DNA from: CAVXEF01 sp963827315
GTDB taxonomy: Bacteria; Planctomycetota; Phycisphaerae; Sedimentisphaerales; Anaerobacaceae
Assembly: GCA_963827315.1 (NCBI GenBank)
Contig: CAWHAL010000003.1
Location: forward strand, 1 to 64,000
DNA: 64,000 nucleotides
Direction: 5' to 3'
The translations under genes and the position numbers were made by a program. The first letter of the stretch is position 1; each line of letters starts with the position of its first letter. A model generated the notes under the pieces. It saw nothing but the letters and a program-made list of their open reading frames with translations. It had not been told where the DNA came from and ran no database searches. Shown here one piece after another: positions 16,737 through 24,105 of this stretch.

Positions 16737-18209
16737 TTAATCTTCGAAAGGCTCCATCGTTGAATAGTTCGGCGCCTCTTTTGTTATCTGTATGTCGTGC
16801 GGATGCGATTCGCTTGCGGACGCGGGGCTTATACGGATAAACCGTGAATCTTTTCTTAGCTGCTCAATGCTTCGCGCCCCGCAGTAGCCCATACCCGCCC
16901 GAAGTCCGCCGACTAATTGATACACGAAATCGCTCAAAGCTCCGCGGTACGGCACACGTCCTTCAACGCCTTCCGGCACGAGTTTGCCTTTCTCTGTCGC
17001 GTTTTTCTGCCCGTATCTTTCCGCTGAGCCTTTGACCATCGCGCCCAAAGAGCCCATCCCCCTGTATTCTTTGAACTGCCTGCCTTTATAGATGGCTAAT
17101 TGGCCCGGGCTTTCCTTCAGACCGGCGAATAATGACCCTATCATCACGCTCGAAGCCCCGGCTGCGAGCGCCTTGGTTATATCGCCGGATTGTCTCACCC
17201 CGCCGTCGGCTATGACCGGGATATTGTGTTTGTCCGCCGCCCTCGCACAGTCGATTATCGCCGTTATCTGCGGCACCCCTGCGCCGGAGATTACCCTCGT
17301 CGTGCAAATCGCACCGGGTCCGATGCCGACCTTTATGGCGTTTGCACCGGCTGCTATCAAGTCCTCCGCCGCCTCTGCCGTGGCGATATTGCCCGCGATT
17401 ACGTCGATATTGTATTTTTTCTTGATTGATTTTACGGTATCGATGACGTTTTGCGAATGGCCGTGCGCCGTATCGACCACGATGACGTCGACCTCTGCTT
17501 TTATCAGAGCGGCGATTCGCTCGTCGTCCTGCACGCCCACCGCCGCCCCGACTCGAAGCCTCCCTCGTTTGTCTCTCGCCGCCAGCGGATACTGCTGGAC
17601 GCGGTCGATGTCCCTCATCGTAATCAGGCCCGCCAGTTCGCCCTTCGAGTTGACCAAAAGCAGCTTCTCGACCTTGTGCTTTTGCAGAATCACCTTTGCC
17701 TGCTCGAGCGTTGTATCAGCAGGCCCGGTAATCAATTTATCTTTTGTCATCACCTCGCTTATCTCGACGTCGTAGTCTTTCAGGAATTTCAGGTCTCGCC
17801 GTGTCAGGATGCCGACTAATTTTTTGCCTTTGACAACGGGTATGCCGGATACGTTCTGTTCATTCATTAGGTCCCACGCTTTTTTGACCGGCTCGTTCGG
17901 CGTCAGCGTTACCGGGTCGAGGATTACGCCGTTTTCCGAGCGTTTTACCTTTATCACTTCGCGTTTTTGTTCTTCGACCGACAGGTTCTTGTGGATTATC
18001 CCGACCCCACCCTCCTGCGCTAAGGCTATCGCAAGTGCCGATTCGGTAACCGTATCCATCGCCGCCGAGACAATCGGGATGTTTATCGTGATATTATTGG
18101 TAAGCCGTGTGCTGGTCTGTGCCTGGCTCGGCACAAAATCGCTCTTGGCAGGCACCAGCAGCACGTCATCGAAGGTTATGCCGTCGCCTATGATTTTGCT
18201 CGTATCCAT
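16737..18209 (-). CDS. guaB: IMP dehydrogenase
   Basis: A 490-residue enzyme oxidising IMP to XMP with NAD. The N-terminal barrel segment (GITFDDVLLVPAKSDF) is interrupted at about 95-205 by two CBS domains (VMTKDKLITGPADTTLEQA). The barrel resumes with the catalytic loop GPGAICTTRVISG (cysteine near 305) and the flap GMGSLGAMVKGS. Length is standard. It is first in the guaBA operon, with a good promoter at 18267-18295. Confidence 0.97.
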   Translation of the reverse strand: MDTSKIIGDGITFDDVLLVPAKSDFVPSQAQTSTRLTNNITINIPIVSAAMDTVTESALAIALAQEGGVGIIHKNLSVEEQKREVIKVKRSENGVILDPVTLTPNEPVKKAWDLMNEQNVSGIPVVKGKKLVGILTRRDLKFLKDYDVEISEVMTKDKLITGPADTTLEQAKVILQKHKVEKLLLVNSKGELAGLITMRDIDRVQQYPLAARDKRGRLRVGAAVGVQDDERIAALIKAEVDVIVVDTAHGHSQNVIDTVKSIKKKYNIDVIAGNIATAEAAEDLIAAGANAIKVGIGPGAICTTRVISGAGVPQITAIIDCARAADKHNIPVIADGGVRQSGDITKALAAGASSVMIGSLFAGLKESPGQLAIYKGRQFKEYRGMGSLGAMVKGSAERYGQKNATEKGKLVPEGVEGRVPYRGALSDFVYQLVGGLRAGMGYCGARSIEQLRKDSRFIRISPASASESHPHDIQITKEAPNYSTMEPFED

Positions 18210-18266
18210 TCTACTCTCCCCAATCTGCCCTCTTTTTTATTCGCCTGCGGCGTAATTAAGCCGTTT

Positions 18267-18295
18267 AGTATAGCCCCGCCTCGCACCTTCGTCAA
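18267..18295 (-). promoter_or_regulatory. sigma-70-type promoter for guaBA
   Basis: TTGACG (18290-18295) and TATACT (18267-18272) on the minus strand are separated by 17 bases, about 60 bases upstream of the guaB start. Confidence 0.72.
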
Positions 18296-18338
18296 ACCTA
18301 ATTTGTCACCGCGAGTTATCGCGGCTTCCTTATCGGTT

Positions 18339-18367
18339 AGCCCCCAACTTTACGTTGGGGGTTAAAA
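18339..18367. terminator. hairpin, terminator-like
   Basis: CCCCCAAC (18341-18348) pairs with GTTGGGGG (18354-18361) around a 5-base loop; TTAAAA follows on the plus side. The short flanking T/A runs make it a modest terminator, probably for the minus-strand gene at 18454-19005. Confidence 0.6.
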
Positions 18368-18390
18368 ACCCACGCGAGGCCCGCTTAAAA

Positions 18391-18424
18391 TTTAGCCCCT
18401 CAATTTATTGAGGGGTTTATTTCC
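18391..18424. terminator. second hairpin, terminator-like
   Basis: CCCCTCAA (18396-18403) pairs with TTGAGGGG (18408-18415) around TTTA; TTTATTT follows on the plus strand and AAATTTTAAG precedes. With the 18339-18367 hairpin it forms a double barrier between guaBA and the hypothetical islet. Confidence 0.65.
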
Positions 18425-18453
18425 CTTTTACCAACGACCAACAAAACTGCTTT

Positions 18454-19005
18454 TCACTTAGGCCATAGTATCTTGGCAATGAAATCCTTAATCGGTTCGA
18501 GCCACCCCAAGAGATGAAGACTCGTAAGCAGTGCCGCAAGAAAGAGGACGAGAACATAAATCCAGCGTGGTATTCTCCTGACTAAATTCCATAACTTACG
18601 GACTTTAGCAAGAACAGCATTCTTTCCTGTTTCTGCTGGTTTTTCTTGCTGTTCGCCAGAAACCATACACATATCAAACTTTCGAATAACAGTGTCCCAC
18701 TTGCTATTAAGTACGTTCCAACAGTTCAAATCCAGATTTTTCCCCATCTCGAACAAACTCACGAGTTGGTCTACAAGTTTCCACGCTTCCTCAGCAATCT
18801 GCTGCATCTTGCTGCTCTTGGCCTGCGTAAAGTAAGCCTTGACTATATCCCTGCATTTATAGAATGTTGCATAATAACAAGAAATCTCTGGCCTGATTGA
18901 CACATAAAAAGGAAATTTCACTACTATCTTCCTAATAATTTGTGGTGTTGGTTCTGGGGCACCGATGTACCAAGGTAGCTCTCGACTCTCTTCTTTATTG
19001 TTCAT
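18454..19005 (-). CDS. unrecognised protein with one C-terminal membrane helix
   Basis: A 183-residue protein with a strong AGGAGG ribosome site before its ATG at 19005. Residues 1-120 are polar and mixed helical, with a charged central part. Near residue 145 comes WIYVLVLFLAALLTSLHLL, a single membrane helix, then a short tail ending ILWPK. It looks like a cytoplasmic domain anchored by its C-terminus. No family recognised. It opens the islet of short unrecognised genes. Confidence 0.65.
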   Translation of the reverse strand: MNNKEESRELPWYIGAPEPTPQIIRKIVVKFPFYVSIRPEISCYYATFYKCRDIVKAYFTQAKSSKMQQIAEEAWKLVDQLVSLFEMGKNLDLNCWNVLNSKWDTVIRKFDMCMVSGEQQEKPAETGKNAVLAKVRKLWNLVRRIPRWIYVLVLFLAALLTSLHLLGWLEPIKDFIAKILWPK

Positions 19006-19121
19006 ATTTATTACCTCCTAAATAAATCTTAATCATTTTTATTCCTGTCCCCATAAATGAAACAAACCTGTGAGCTTATCTACTCGTGCCCTACAGGTTC
19101 GTCCCTACGTCATATTATAGT

Positions 19122-19364
19122 ATGTCTAAACTTACATTCTACACACTATACGATTCAAATGGAAAAATGTTCATTCCAACCCCAAAATTTCCACTTGCGG
19201 GGCAATCTTGTATAAATTTGACTCCTGAAGCCACAAACGCTAAAATACTGTCTGTGATTACTTGCGGAACTTCAAAGACAGAACTATATACCAGCATTGA
19301 CAACTGGACTGATAAAAAATCCGAAAAGAAGAATGAACGAAAATGGGTTTGTTTACACAATTAA
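19122..19364 (+). CDS. short unrecognised protein
   Basis: About 80 residues from the ATG at 19122 (MSKLTFYTLYDSNGKMFIP). No ribosome site and no domain recognised, but the composition is protein-like and its 3' end overlaps the next frame by 22 bases. The two could be coupled genes or one gene broken by a frameshift near 19345. Confidence 0.4.
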   Translation: MSKLTFYTLYDSNGKMFIPTPKFPLAGQSCINLTPEATNAKILSVITCGTSKTELYTSIDNWTDKKSEKKNERKWVCLHN

Positions 19365-19729
19365 GACTGCAAAAGTTACCAATTGCCAATATAGAAATAG
19401 CTCTTTTGCATTTATCCCCTATGGTGCGTCCAGGTGTATTAGAGCGTATAAAAAAAGACCCCAAGAAATATTGCACAGAACATACATCTCTAATGGAAGC
19501 AGAGTTCGGAAATATTTTATCGAAGAAACTTGTTCAATCGGCGGGTCATTTTGCTATATGGAAAAGGTCTGGACCTGTCCTTGTACTACTAATAGCAAAT
19601 TTGAGTACACCCAATCTTCTTTATCCATATGCATTTCTTGTAAGGACAGCATCGGCTGAATGGAAACATTATGATATATTTACAGCACAGTGGGAATTGG
19701 AAGAAGAAATAGAGAAAGAAAAAAGATAG
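19343..19729 (+). CDS. short unrecognised protein
   Basis: A 128-residue frame starting MGLFTQLRLQKLPIANIEIA and ending in an acidic-basic helix WELEEEIEKEKR. It has one moderately hydrophobic stretch (VLVLLIANLSTPNLLYPYAF). No family recognised. It overlaps the 3' end of the preceding frame, and a broken single gene is a real alternative. Confidence 0.4.
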   Translation: MGLFTQLRLQKLPIANIEIALLHLSPMVRPGVLERIKKDPKKYCTEHTSLMEAEFGNILSKKLVQSAGHFAIWKRSGPVLVLLIANLSTPNLLYPYAFLVRTASAEWKHYDIFTAQWELEEEIEKEKR

Positions 19730-19801
19730 TCACATACCATACAATGATATGCTTAATAACAGGGTAAGGTATGCCGTGCATACCCTAAAGATATTAACTC
19801 T

Positions 19802-19824
19802 TGCTCCTCGGCTTTGGTGCGGTG
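19802..19824 (+). repeat. 23-base direct repeat, copy 1
   Basis: A 23-base stretch containing CTCGGCTTTGGTGCGGTG recurs at 20454-20476 with one difference. Both copies lie in the intergenic stretch before a plus-strand gene of the islet. Confidence 0.6.
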
Positions 19825-19857
19825 ATGTTGAGAAGAAAACGTTAAAAAGGAGATACC

Positions 19858-20307
19858 ATGAACGAAAGAATCGAAAAATGGGCTAAGACTTTGGGTGGAG
19901 TATTGGCTCTCCTCATCATACTGGCGGTACTCGGATATGGTATTTGGTTGGTTGTTTCGTTTGGCATATCCTTTATCAAAAACCCTTCTAAAGCCTTGTC
20001 TGCTATCCGGTGTGATGTAGTTAATTCATTAAGAGACTTTTTGGGATGGATTTTGCTTGCAATACCAGTTTTTGGTTTTTCATTCGGGGCATGGTGGATA
20101 CTTAAAAAGGGGGAAATTATCGCTCGGTTAAATAACACGTTATGTCCTAAATGTCGTGAAAACAGTAAATATTTGTCAAAAAAGCTAAAAAGCTTGATTG
20201 TAGCCGCCCAAATAATACTTCTCCTTGCACTATTGGTTACTGTATGTAGTATTTCTGTTTTTGTGGTGTGTACGTTTCGCTGGATTCAACCTTCCGCATA
20301 TTTTTAA
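19858..20307 (+). CDS. unrecognised membrane protein with a CxxC motif
   Basis: A 149-residue protein with an AAGGAG ribosome site directly before its ATG. Three hydrophobic segments are evident: VLALLIILAVLGYGIWLVV (about 16-35), FLGWILLAIPVFGFSFGAWW (about 60-79) and LLLALLVTVCSISVFVVC (about 122-140). Between the second and third lies LCPKCRENS, a CxxC pair that could bind metal. No family recognised. Confidence 0.6.
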   Translation: MNERIEKWAKTLGGVLALLIILAVLGYGIWLVVSFGISFIKNPSKALSAIRCDVVNSLRDFLGWILLAIPVFGFSFGAWWILKKGEIIARLNNTLCPKCRENSKYLSKKLKSLIVAAQIILLLALLVTVCSISVFVVCTFRWIQPSAYF

Positions 20308-20453
20308 TCTGTATCTGTAGTCTTCGTGTTTATGCGGTGTGTACGTTTCTTTTTTTTGCACCGATTAGGTGTTTGACCATAATATCAGTCTTTTTAGGGG
20401 GCCAGTTATGAAGGTAAAAAATATTGGATTTTGCTGAGAGGAACTTGGGCTTT

Positions 20454-20476
20454 TGCTGCTCGGCTTTGGTGCGGTG
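20454..20476 (+). repeat. 23-base direct repeat, copy 2
   Basis: Second copy of the 19802-19824 repeat, 652 bases further on, with one mismatch in 23. Confidence 0.6.
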
Positions 20477-20601
20477 TTCTGCGAGATACGAGCGCCGAGC
20501 GACGAGTTTGCTGTTACTGTCCGGTTATTCCTTGATTTACCGCCAGGAAACTTCATAATTCTGATATCCGAAAACAGAAAATTTTGAAAAGGGTTAATTC
20601 T

Positions 20602-20952
20602 ATGAGTTATGAAAATTCTTTTGTGCAAAAACCTGTCCTGAGTGGAATCGAAGGATTGGCTTGTATTGTTTTGGCACATATTATTTTTATTGCAGGTTGT
20701 GCCGGTTCGGTTCCTGACCTTAAAAACCAATATAGGCCGGATGATGAGAAAAAGTCATGTAAAGAACTCCAGACTGAAATTACAAGCGTCGAAAAAGCAA
20801 TTGCGGAAAAACAACAAAAAATCAAAGAATACGAAGCAGAACTTTCTAAATATAGAGAGTTGGACACGAGGTTGAAAGTAATTTATGCGACCAAAAATTG
20901 CTCGGCTGCGGCGGCTGTTGAAAAAGCAAAAGAGCAACGTCAGGGAAAATGA
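20602..20952 (+). CDS. small coiled-coil lipoprotein with a REP-like insert
   Basis: About 116 residues from the ATG at 20602. The N-terminus has a hydrophobic core ending in the lipobox IAGC (acylated cysteine near residue 32). Its n-region is unusually long and includes KPVLSGIEG, encoded by a REP-like element at 20632-20657. The mature part (ELQTEITSVEKAIAEKQQK, then IKEYEAELSKY) is a coiled coil. Function unknown. It overlaps a truncated lipoprotein start by 4 bases. Confidence 0.6.
   Translation: MSYENSFVQKPVLSGIEGLACIVLAHIIFIAGCAGSVPDLKNQYRPDDEKKSCKELQTEITSVEKAIAEKQQKIKEYEAELSKYRELDTRLKVIYATKNCSAAAAVEKAKEQRQGK
20632..20657 (-). repeat. REP-like element inside a signal-peptide region
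   Basis: A 26-base element carrying CTCAGGACAGG on the minus strand, closely matching the one at 38585-38610. It lies within the 5' coding part of the small lipoprotein gene. Confidence 0.7.
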
Positions 20953-20999
20953 AAAAGATTTTAATGTTTTCGGCTTTATTTATCGGGGGGCTGTGTTGA
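20949..20999 (+). pseudogene. lipoprotein start truncated at the lipobox cysteine
   Basis: A 16-residue frame, MKKILMFSALFIGGLC then TGA, overlaps the previous stop (ATGA). It is a complete lipoprotein signal peptide that stops exactly after the cysteine; no continuing frame is visible downstream. Remnant, or a leader of no present use. Confidence 0.45.
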
Positions 21000-21099
21000 C
21001 AGTCGTGCCTTTTTTAATGGCTTGGCCATCCCATAGGGAATGCGGACGATTTAAATCCACGCTCTTGCAGCCCGGCCTCGCTGTGGTGATATTAAGAAA

Positions 21100-21232
21100 A
21101 ATGCAAATATCAAAAATCAAAGAGCAAAATTACAAATCAAAATTCAAAGATTTTTAAACATTTTACATTTTTATATGTCATTTTGATTTTTACATTTTAA
21201 TTTTTGATATTGCCATCTGTGCCTTTGTGCCT
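21100..21232. repeat. nineteen-unit heptamer array, AT-rich
   Basis: Read in steps of seven from 21100, units such as AAATCAA and ATATCAA pass into units such as TGATTTT and TGATATT, staying in register for about 133 bases. The two halves are approximate inverted copies, so the DNA could form a long imperfect hairpin. It lies in the 700-base gap between the islet and pckG. Confidence 0.65.
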
Positions 21233-21263
21233 TACCCCCTTATGCACTTATGCACCTTGTAGT

Positions 21264-21291
21264 GTCCCCTATCCCCTGAACCCTACCCCCT
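21264..21291. repeat. heptamer array (ATCCCCT type)
   Basis: Four 7-base units, GTCCCCT, ATCCCCT, GAACCCT and ACCCCCT, in register. An 8-base doublet CTTATGCA lies shortly before. Confidence 0.55.
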
Positions 21292-21349
21292 ATTTTCCCC
21301 GCGCGAAATTTGCGCAAGGGGGTACTTCAATCACTGTCCAAAACGCACC

Positions 21350-21430
21350 AATTTTGTGCAATTTTTGCTAATTTTTTGAAATTTTTACGAATTTTTGCAA
21401 ATTTCTTGCAATTTTTTGCATTTTTTTTAC
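21350..21430. repeat. decamer A/T-tract array phased at 10 bases
   Basis: Seven to eight units of AATTTTTGC(N) type begin at exactly 10-base steps (21350, 21360, 21370 and onward to 21420). A/T tracts repeated at the DNA helical pitch are expected to give strong intrinsic curvature. The block is about 190 bases upstream of the pckG promoter. Confidence 0.7.
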
Positions 21431-21613
21431 GCAACTTGCGCGTTTGATGCGAGATTTTGCCTTGCCTGTCTTGCCCAATCGCTACATCTTAACGCCCCAA
21501 TCTTCTTTTTACCCTCAAAACTCGTGTGCATCCCCCGAAATTTACCACCGATTTCCCTGATTTTTTACAATTTTGGATAGTTCCACTCCTAAATCCCGGC
21601 GGCGGGAAACGCC

Positions 21614-21642
21614 TTGACACAAGTTGCCCTTATAGCTAAAAT
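21614..21642 (+). promoter_or_regulatory. sigma-70-type promoter for pckG
   Basis: A perfect TTGACA (21614-21619), a 17-base spacer and TAAAAT (21637-21642). Transcription would start about 45 bases before the gene, whose CAGGAG ribosome site precedes the ATG at 21695. Confidence 0.8.
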
Positions 21643-21694
21643 CCAGCGATTTTTTGTGTCTGAATTTTAACCTATCAGGAGATAATAATCGCAA

Positions 21695-23575
21695 ATGCCT
21701 GATGTGAGTAAGTCATTGAAGAAAAAGTTGACGGCTGAGCATTATAACAAGCTCATCGCACTCGATAATCCGAAGTTATACGGCTTTATCGCTGATGCAA
21801 TTGAGCTTTGCAGCCCGACCTCGGTCTTTATTTGCACGGACAGGCCCGCAGATTTGGAAGACAGCCGGAGGCAGGCGGTAGAAACCGGCGAAGAAAGGCC
21901 CTTAAAGATGCAGGGGCACACCATCCACTTTGACGGAATGGATGACCAGGGGCGCGACCGCGAGGTTACGAGGTACCTGGTTCCGAAGACTGACGCACTG
22001 AGCAAAGCGCTTAATCAAATCGAGCGGGAAAAGGGTCTGGCTGAAATTCGCGGCCTGCTGAAAGGGTCAATGAAGAATCGGACGATGGTTGTTCGTTTTA
22101 TGACGCTTGGCCCCAACAATTCGCAGTTCAGTATTCCGTGCGTCGAGTGTACCGATTCCTACTATGTTTCCCACAGCCTGAATCTGTTGTACCGTCCGGG
22201 CTACGAGGAATTCAAGCGATTGGGATCTGCGGCGCAATTCTTTGCCACGCTGCACTCCTGCGGGAAAGTAGATGAGCGTATGGTAAGCAGCAAGTCCGAC
22301 AAGAAGCGCATCTACATTGACTACATCACGGACACCGTTTACAGCGTCAACACACAGTACGGCGGAAATACGATGGGGCTCAAGAAGCTGGCGCTGCGAC
22401 TGACTATTCGCAAAGCCGACGAGGAAGGCTGGCTGGCCGAACATATGTTCCTGATGGGTGTCCACGGGCCAAGCGGACGCAAAACCTATTTCGCCGGTGC
22501 GTTCCCCAGCGCCTGCGGCAAGACCTCAACGGCGATGCTGCCCGGAGAAACTATTCTCGGCGACGACATCGCCTACTTCCGTGCAGTAAATGGCCGCTGC
22601 ATGGCTGCCAACGCTGAGGCGGGCATCTTCGGCATCATCCAGAACGTCAACGCCAAGGACGACCCAACGATATGCGAAGTGCTGACGAAGCCGGGTGAGG
22701 TGATATTCTCGAACGTGCTGGTCAAGGATGGAAGGCCTTACTGGCTCGGTATGGGTTTGGAGTGTCCGGCTGACGGCGAGAACTACTCGGGCGACTGGCA
22801 TAAGGGCAAAAAAGACGCCAAAGGCAACGAAATCCCGTTGGCCCACAAGAACGCCCGCTATACCGTGGCATTGAATGTTCTGAGAAACCGCGACCCGGAA
22901 CTGGACAACCCCAAAGGAGTGGAACTGGCTGGTGTTATGTATGGCGGACGCGACGCCAAGGCCTCTGTACCCTGCCAGCAGGGCTTCGATTGGGAGCACG
23001 GGATTATCACCTACGGCGCCTCATTAGAGACGGAGACCACTTTCGCCATCATCGGCAAAGAGGGCGTGCCTGAAATCAATCTGATGAGTATACAGGACTT
23101 CGTAGCCATTCCGCTGGGCAAGTACGTCCATAACAATCTGGAATTCGGAAAGAAACTTAAAAAGCCGCCATTGGTGTTCGGCGTAAATTATTTTCTGCGA
23201 GATAAGGACGGCAAATTTGTCAACGGCGTCCGCGATAAACACGTATGGGTGAAGTGGATGGAGCTTCGGGTGCACGGCGAGGCCGGCTGCATGCTGGCGC
23301 CAACCGGATACATTCCATGCTTCGATGACCTCAAGAAGCTTTTCAAAGAAACACTCAAAAAAGATTACTCGCAGAATGATTACGTCAAGCAATTCACAAT
23401 CCGCGTTGCGGAGAATCTTGCCAAGTTGGAGCGGGTGGAGAAATTCCATCGCCAAAACGTTGCTGATGCGCCGGCGGAGTTGTTCCGCATTCTGGCCGAA
23501 CAGCGGGAACGGCTTGAAACGGCAAAGAAAAAGTACGGCGATTACGTTTCACCACTTGCTTTAGCTGCTCAGTAA
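21695..23575 (+). CDS. pckG: phosphoenolpyruvate carboxykinase, GTP-dependent
   Basis: A 626-residue cytosolic enzyme that interconverts oxaloacetate and phosphoenolpyruvate with GTP. The P-loop and active-site cysteine are in FPSACGKTSTAMLPGE (about residue 270). Substrate and metal residues lie in GGNTMGLKKLALR (about 220), LGDDIAYF (about 285) and FSNVLVKDG. Length matches the GTP family, not the ATP family. In an organism with CODH/ACS it would feed acetyl-CoA-derived C3-C4 carbon into gluconeogenesis. Own promoter at 21614-21642, with curved-DNA sequence upstream. Confidence 0.96.
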   Translation: MPDVSKSLKKKLTAEHYNKLIALDNPKLYGFIADAIELCSPTSVFICTDRPADLEDSRRQAVETGEERPLKMQGHTIHFDGMDDQGRDREVTRYLVPKTDALSKALNQIEREKGLAEIRGLLKGSMKNRTMVVRFMTLGPNNSQFSIPCVECTDSYYVSHSLNLLYRPGYEEFKRLGSAAQFFATLHSCGKVDERMVSSKSDKKRIYIDYITDTVYSVNTQYGGNTMGLKKLALRLTIRKADEEGWLAEHMFLMGVHGPSGRKTYFAGAFPSACGKTSTAMLPGETILGDDIAYFRAVNGRCMAANAEAGIFGIIQNVNAKDDPTICEVLTKPGEVIFSNVLVKDGRPYWLGMGLECPADGENYSGDWHKGKKDAKGNEIPLAHKNARYTVALNVLRNRDPELDNPKGVELAGVMYGGRDAKASVPCQQGFDWEHGIITYGASLETETTFAIIGKEGVPEINLMSIQDFVAIPLGKYVHNNLEFGKKLKKPPLVFGVNYFLRDKDGKFVNGVRDKHVWVKWMELRVHGEAGCMLAPTGYIPCFDDLKKLFKETLKKDYSQNDYVKQFTIRVAENLAKLERVEKFHRQNVADAPAELFRILAEQRERLETAKKKYGDYVSPLALAAQ

Positions 23576-23681
23576 GATACTTTGCAAAAACACGACTACG
23601 AGTAAGGAGGAAATGAGCGGTGTGGGGTGAAGAAAATGTGTTGCAAAGTTGGGGGTCGACGGGTAGGATACGCCTGCGGCG

Positions 23682-23702
23682 ACGGACGACAGAAGACAGA
23701 AG
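23682..23702. repeat. short heptamer array (ACAGAAG type)
   Basis: Three units, ACGGACG then ACAGAAG twice, just upstream of the small gene at 23716. Confidence 0.45.
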
Positions 23703-23715
23703 AGGGATACTGCGT

Positions 23716-24054
23716 ATGGCTGAGCCGAGCAAAAATAAAGACACCAGACACCAGACACCAGACACAAGACCACAAAAGTCGAGGGGAGGCGGTAAAGCCG
23801 GTGTCAGTAAGGCTGTGAGCGATTTCGTCGAGAATCTTAGCGATGAACACCGAATGCTCGTAGTCCTTAAGGCACAACTATATGGCGGGACGTGGGAGCC
23901 AATGTTAGACGACCTTCGGAATCGGCTGGATGGTAAGCCCTACATCTTTAAGTTAGTAAGTCGAATAGAAGATGACATCGAACGAATCGAGCAGATGCAG
24001 CAGTTCGAGACAGAACATAATATCGACCTGGCGGAATATGTTGATTTGCCATAG
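23716..24054 (+). CDS. small unrecognised soluble protein
   Basis: About 112 residues from the ATG at 23716. A basic, disordered N-terminus contains DTRHQTPDTRPQ, encoded by heptamer repeats. From about residue 35 on (VSKAVSDFVENLSDEHRML through IFKLVSRIEDDIERIEQMQQF) it is compact and helical and looks genuinely coding. No family recognised. The longer frame from 23620 has a basic leader of doubtful reality. Its stop is followed directly by another heptamer array. Confidence 0.6.
   Translation: MAEPSKNKDTRHQTPDTRPQKSRGGGKAGVSKAVSDFVENLSDEHRMLVVLKAQLYGGTWEPMLDDLRNRLDGKPYIFKLVSRIEDDIERIEQMQQFETEHNIDLAEYVDLP
23741..23775 (+). repeat. heptamer array inside a coding region (ACACCAG type)
   Basis: Three exact ACACCAG units followed by ACACAAG and ACCACAA, within the 5' part of the 23716 gene. 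Since 7 is not a multiple of 3, each added unit shifts the frame. Confidence 0.7.
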
Positions 24055-24089
24055 AGTTGTTCATTGTTCGTAGTTCATTGTGCATTGTT
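24055..24089. repeat. heptamer array directly after a stop codon (CATTGTT type)
   Basis: Five units (AGTTGTT, CATTGTT, CGTAGTT, CATTGTG, CATTGTT) begin at the base after the TAG at 24052-24054. Shares a 22-base exact inverted match with the guaBA spacer array. Confidence 0.7.
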
Positions 24090-24105
24090 TTTGGAGGGTT
24101 TTTAG

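Noticed and set aside
19297..19659. Third overlapping plus-strand frame in the islet
   Set aside because: Cysteine/serine-rich composition and no ribosome site; the two other frames look more protein-like.
20949..20999. Selenocysteine read-through of the TGA after the lipobox
   Set aside because: No continuing coding frame and no SECIS-like hairpin directly downstream.
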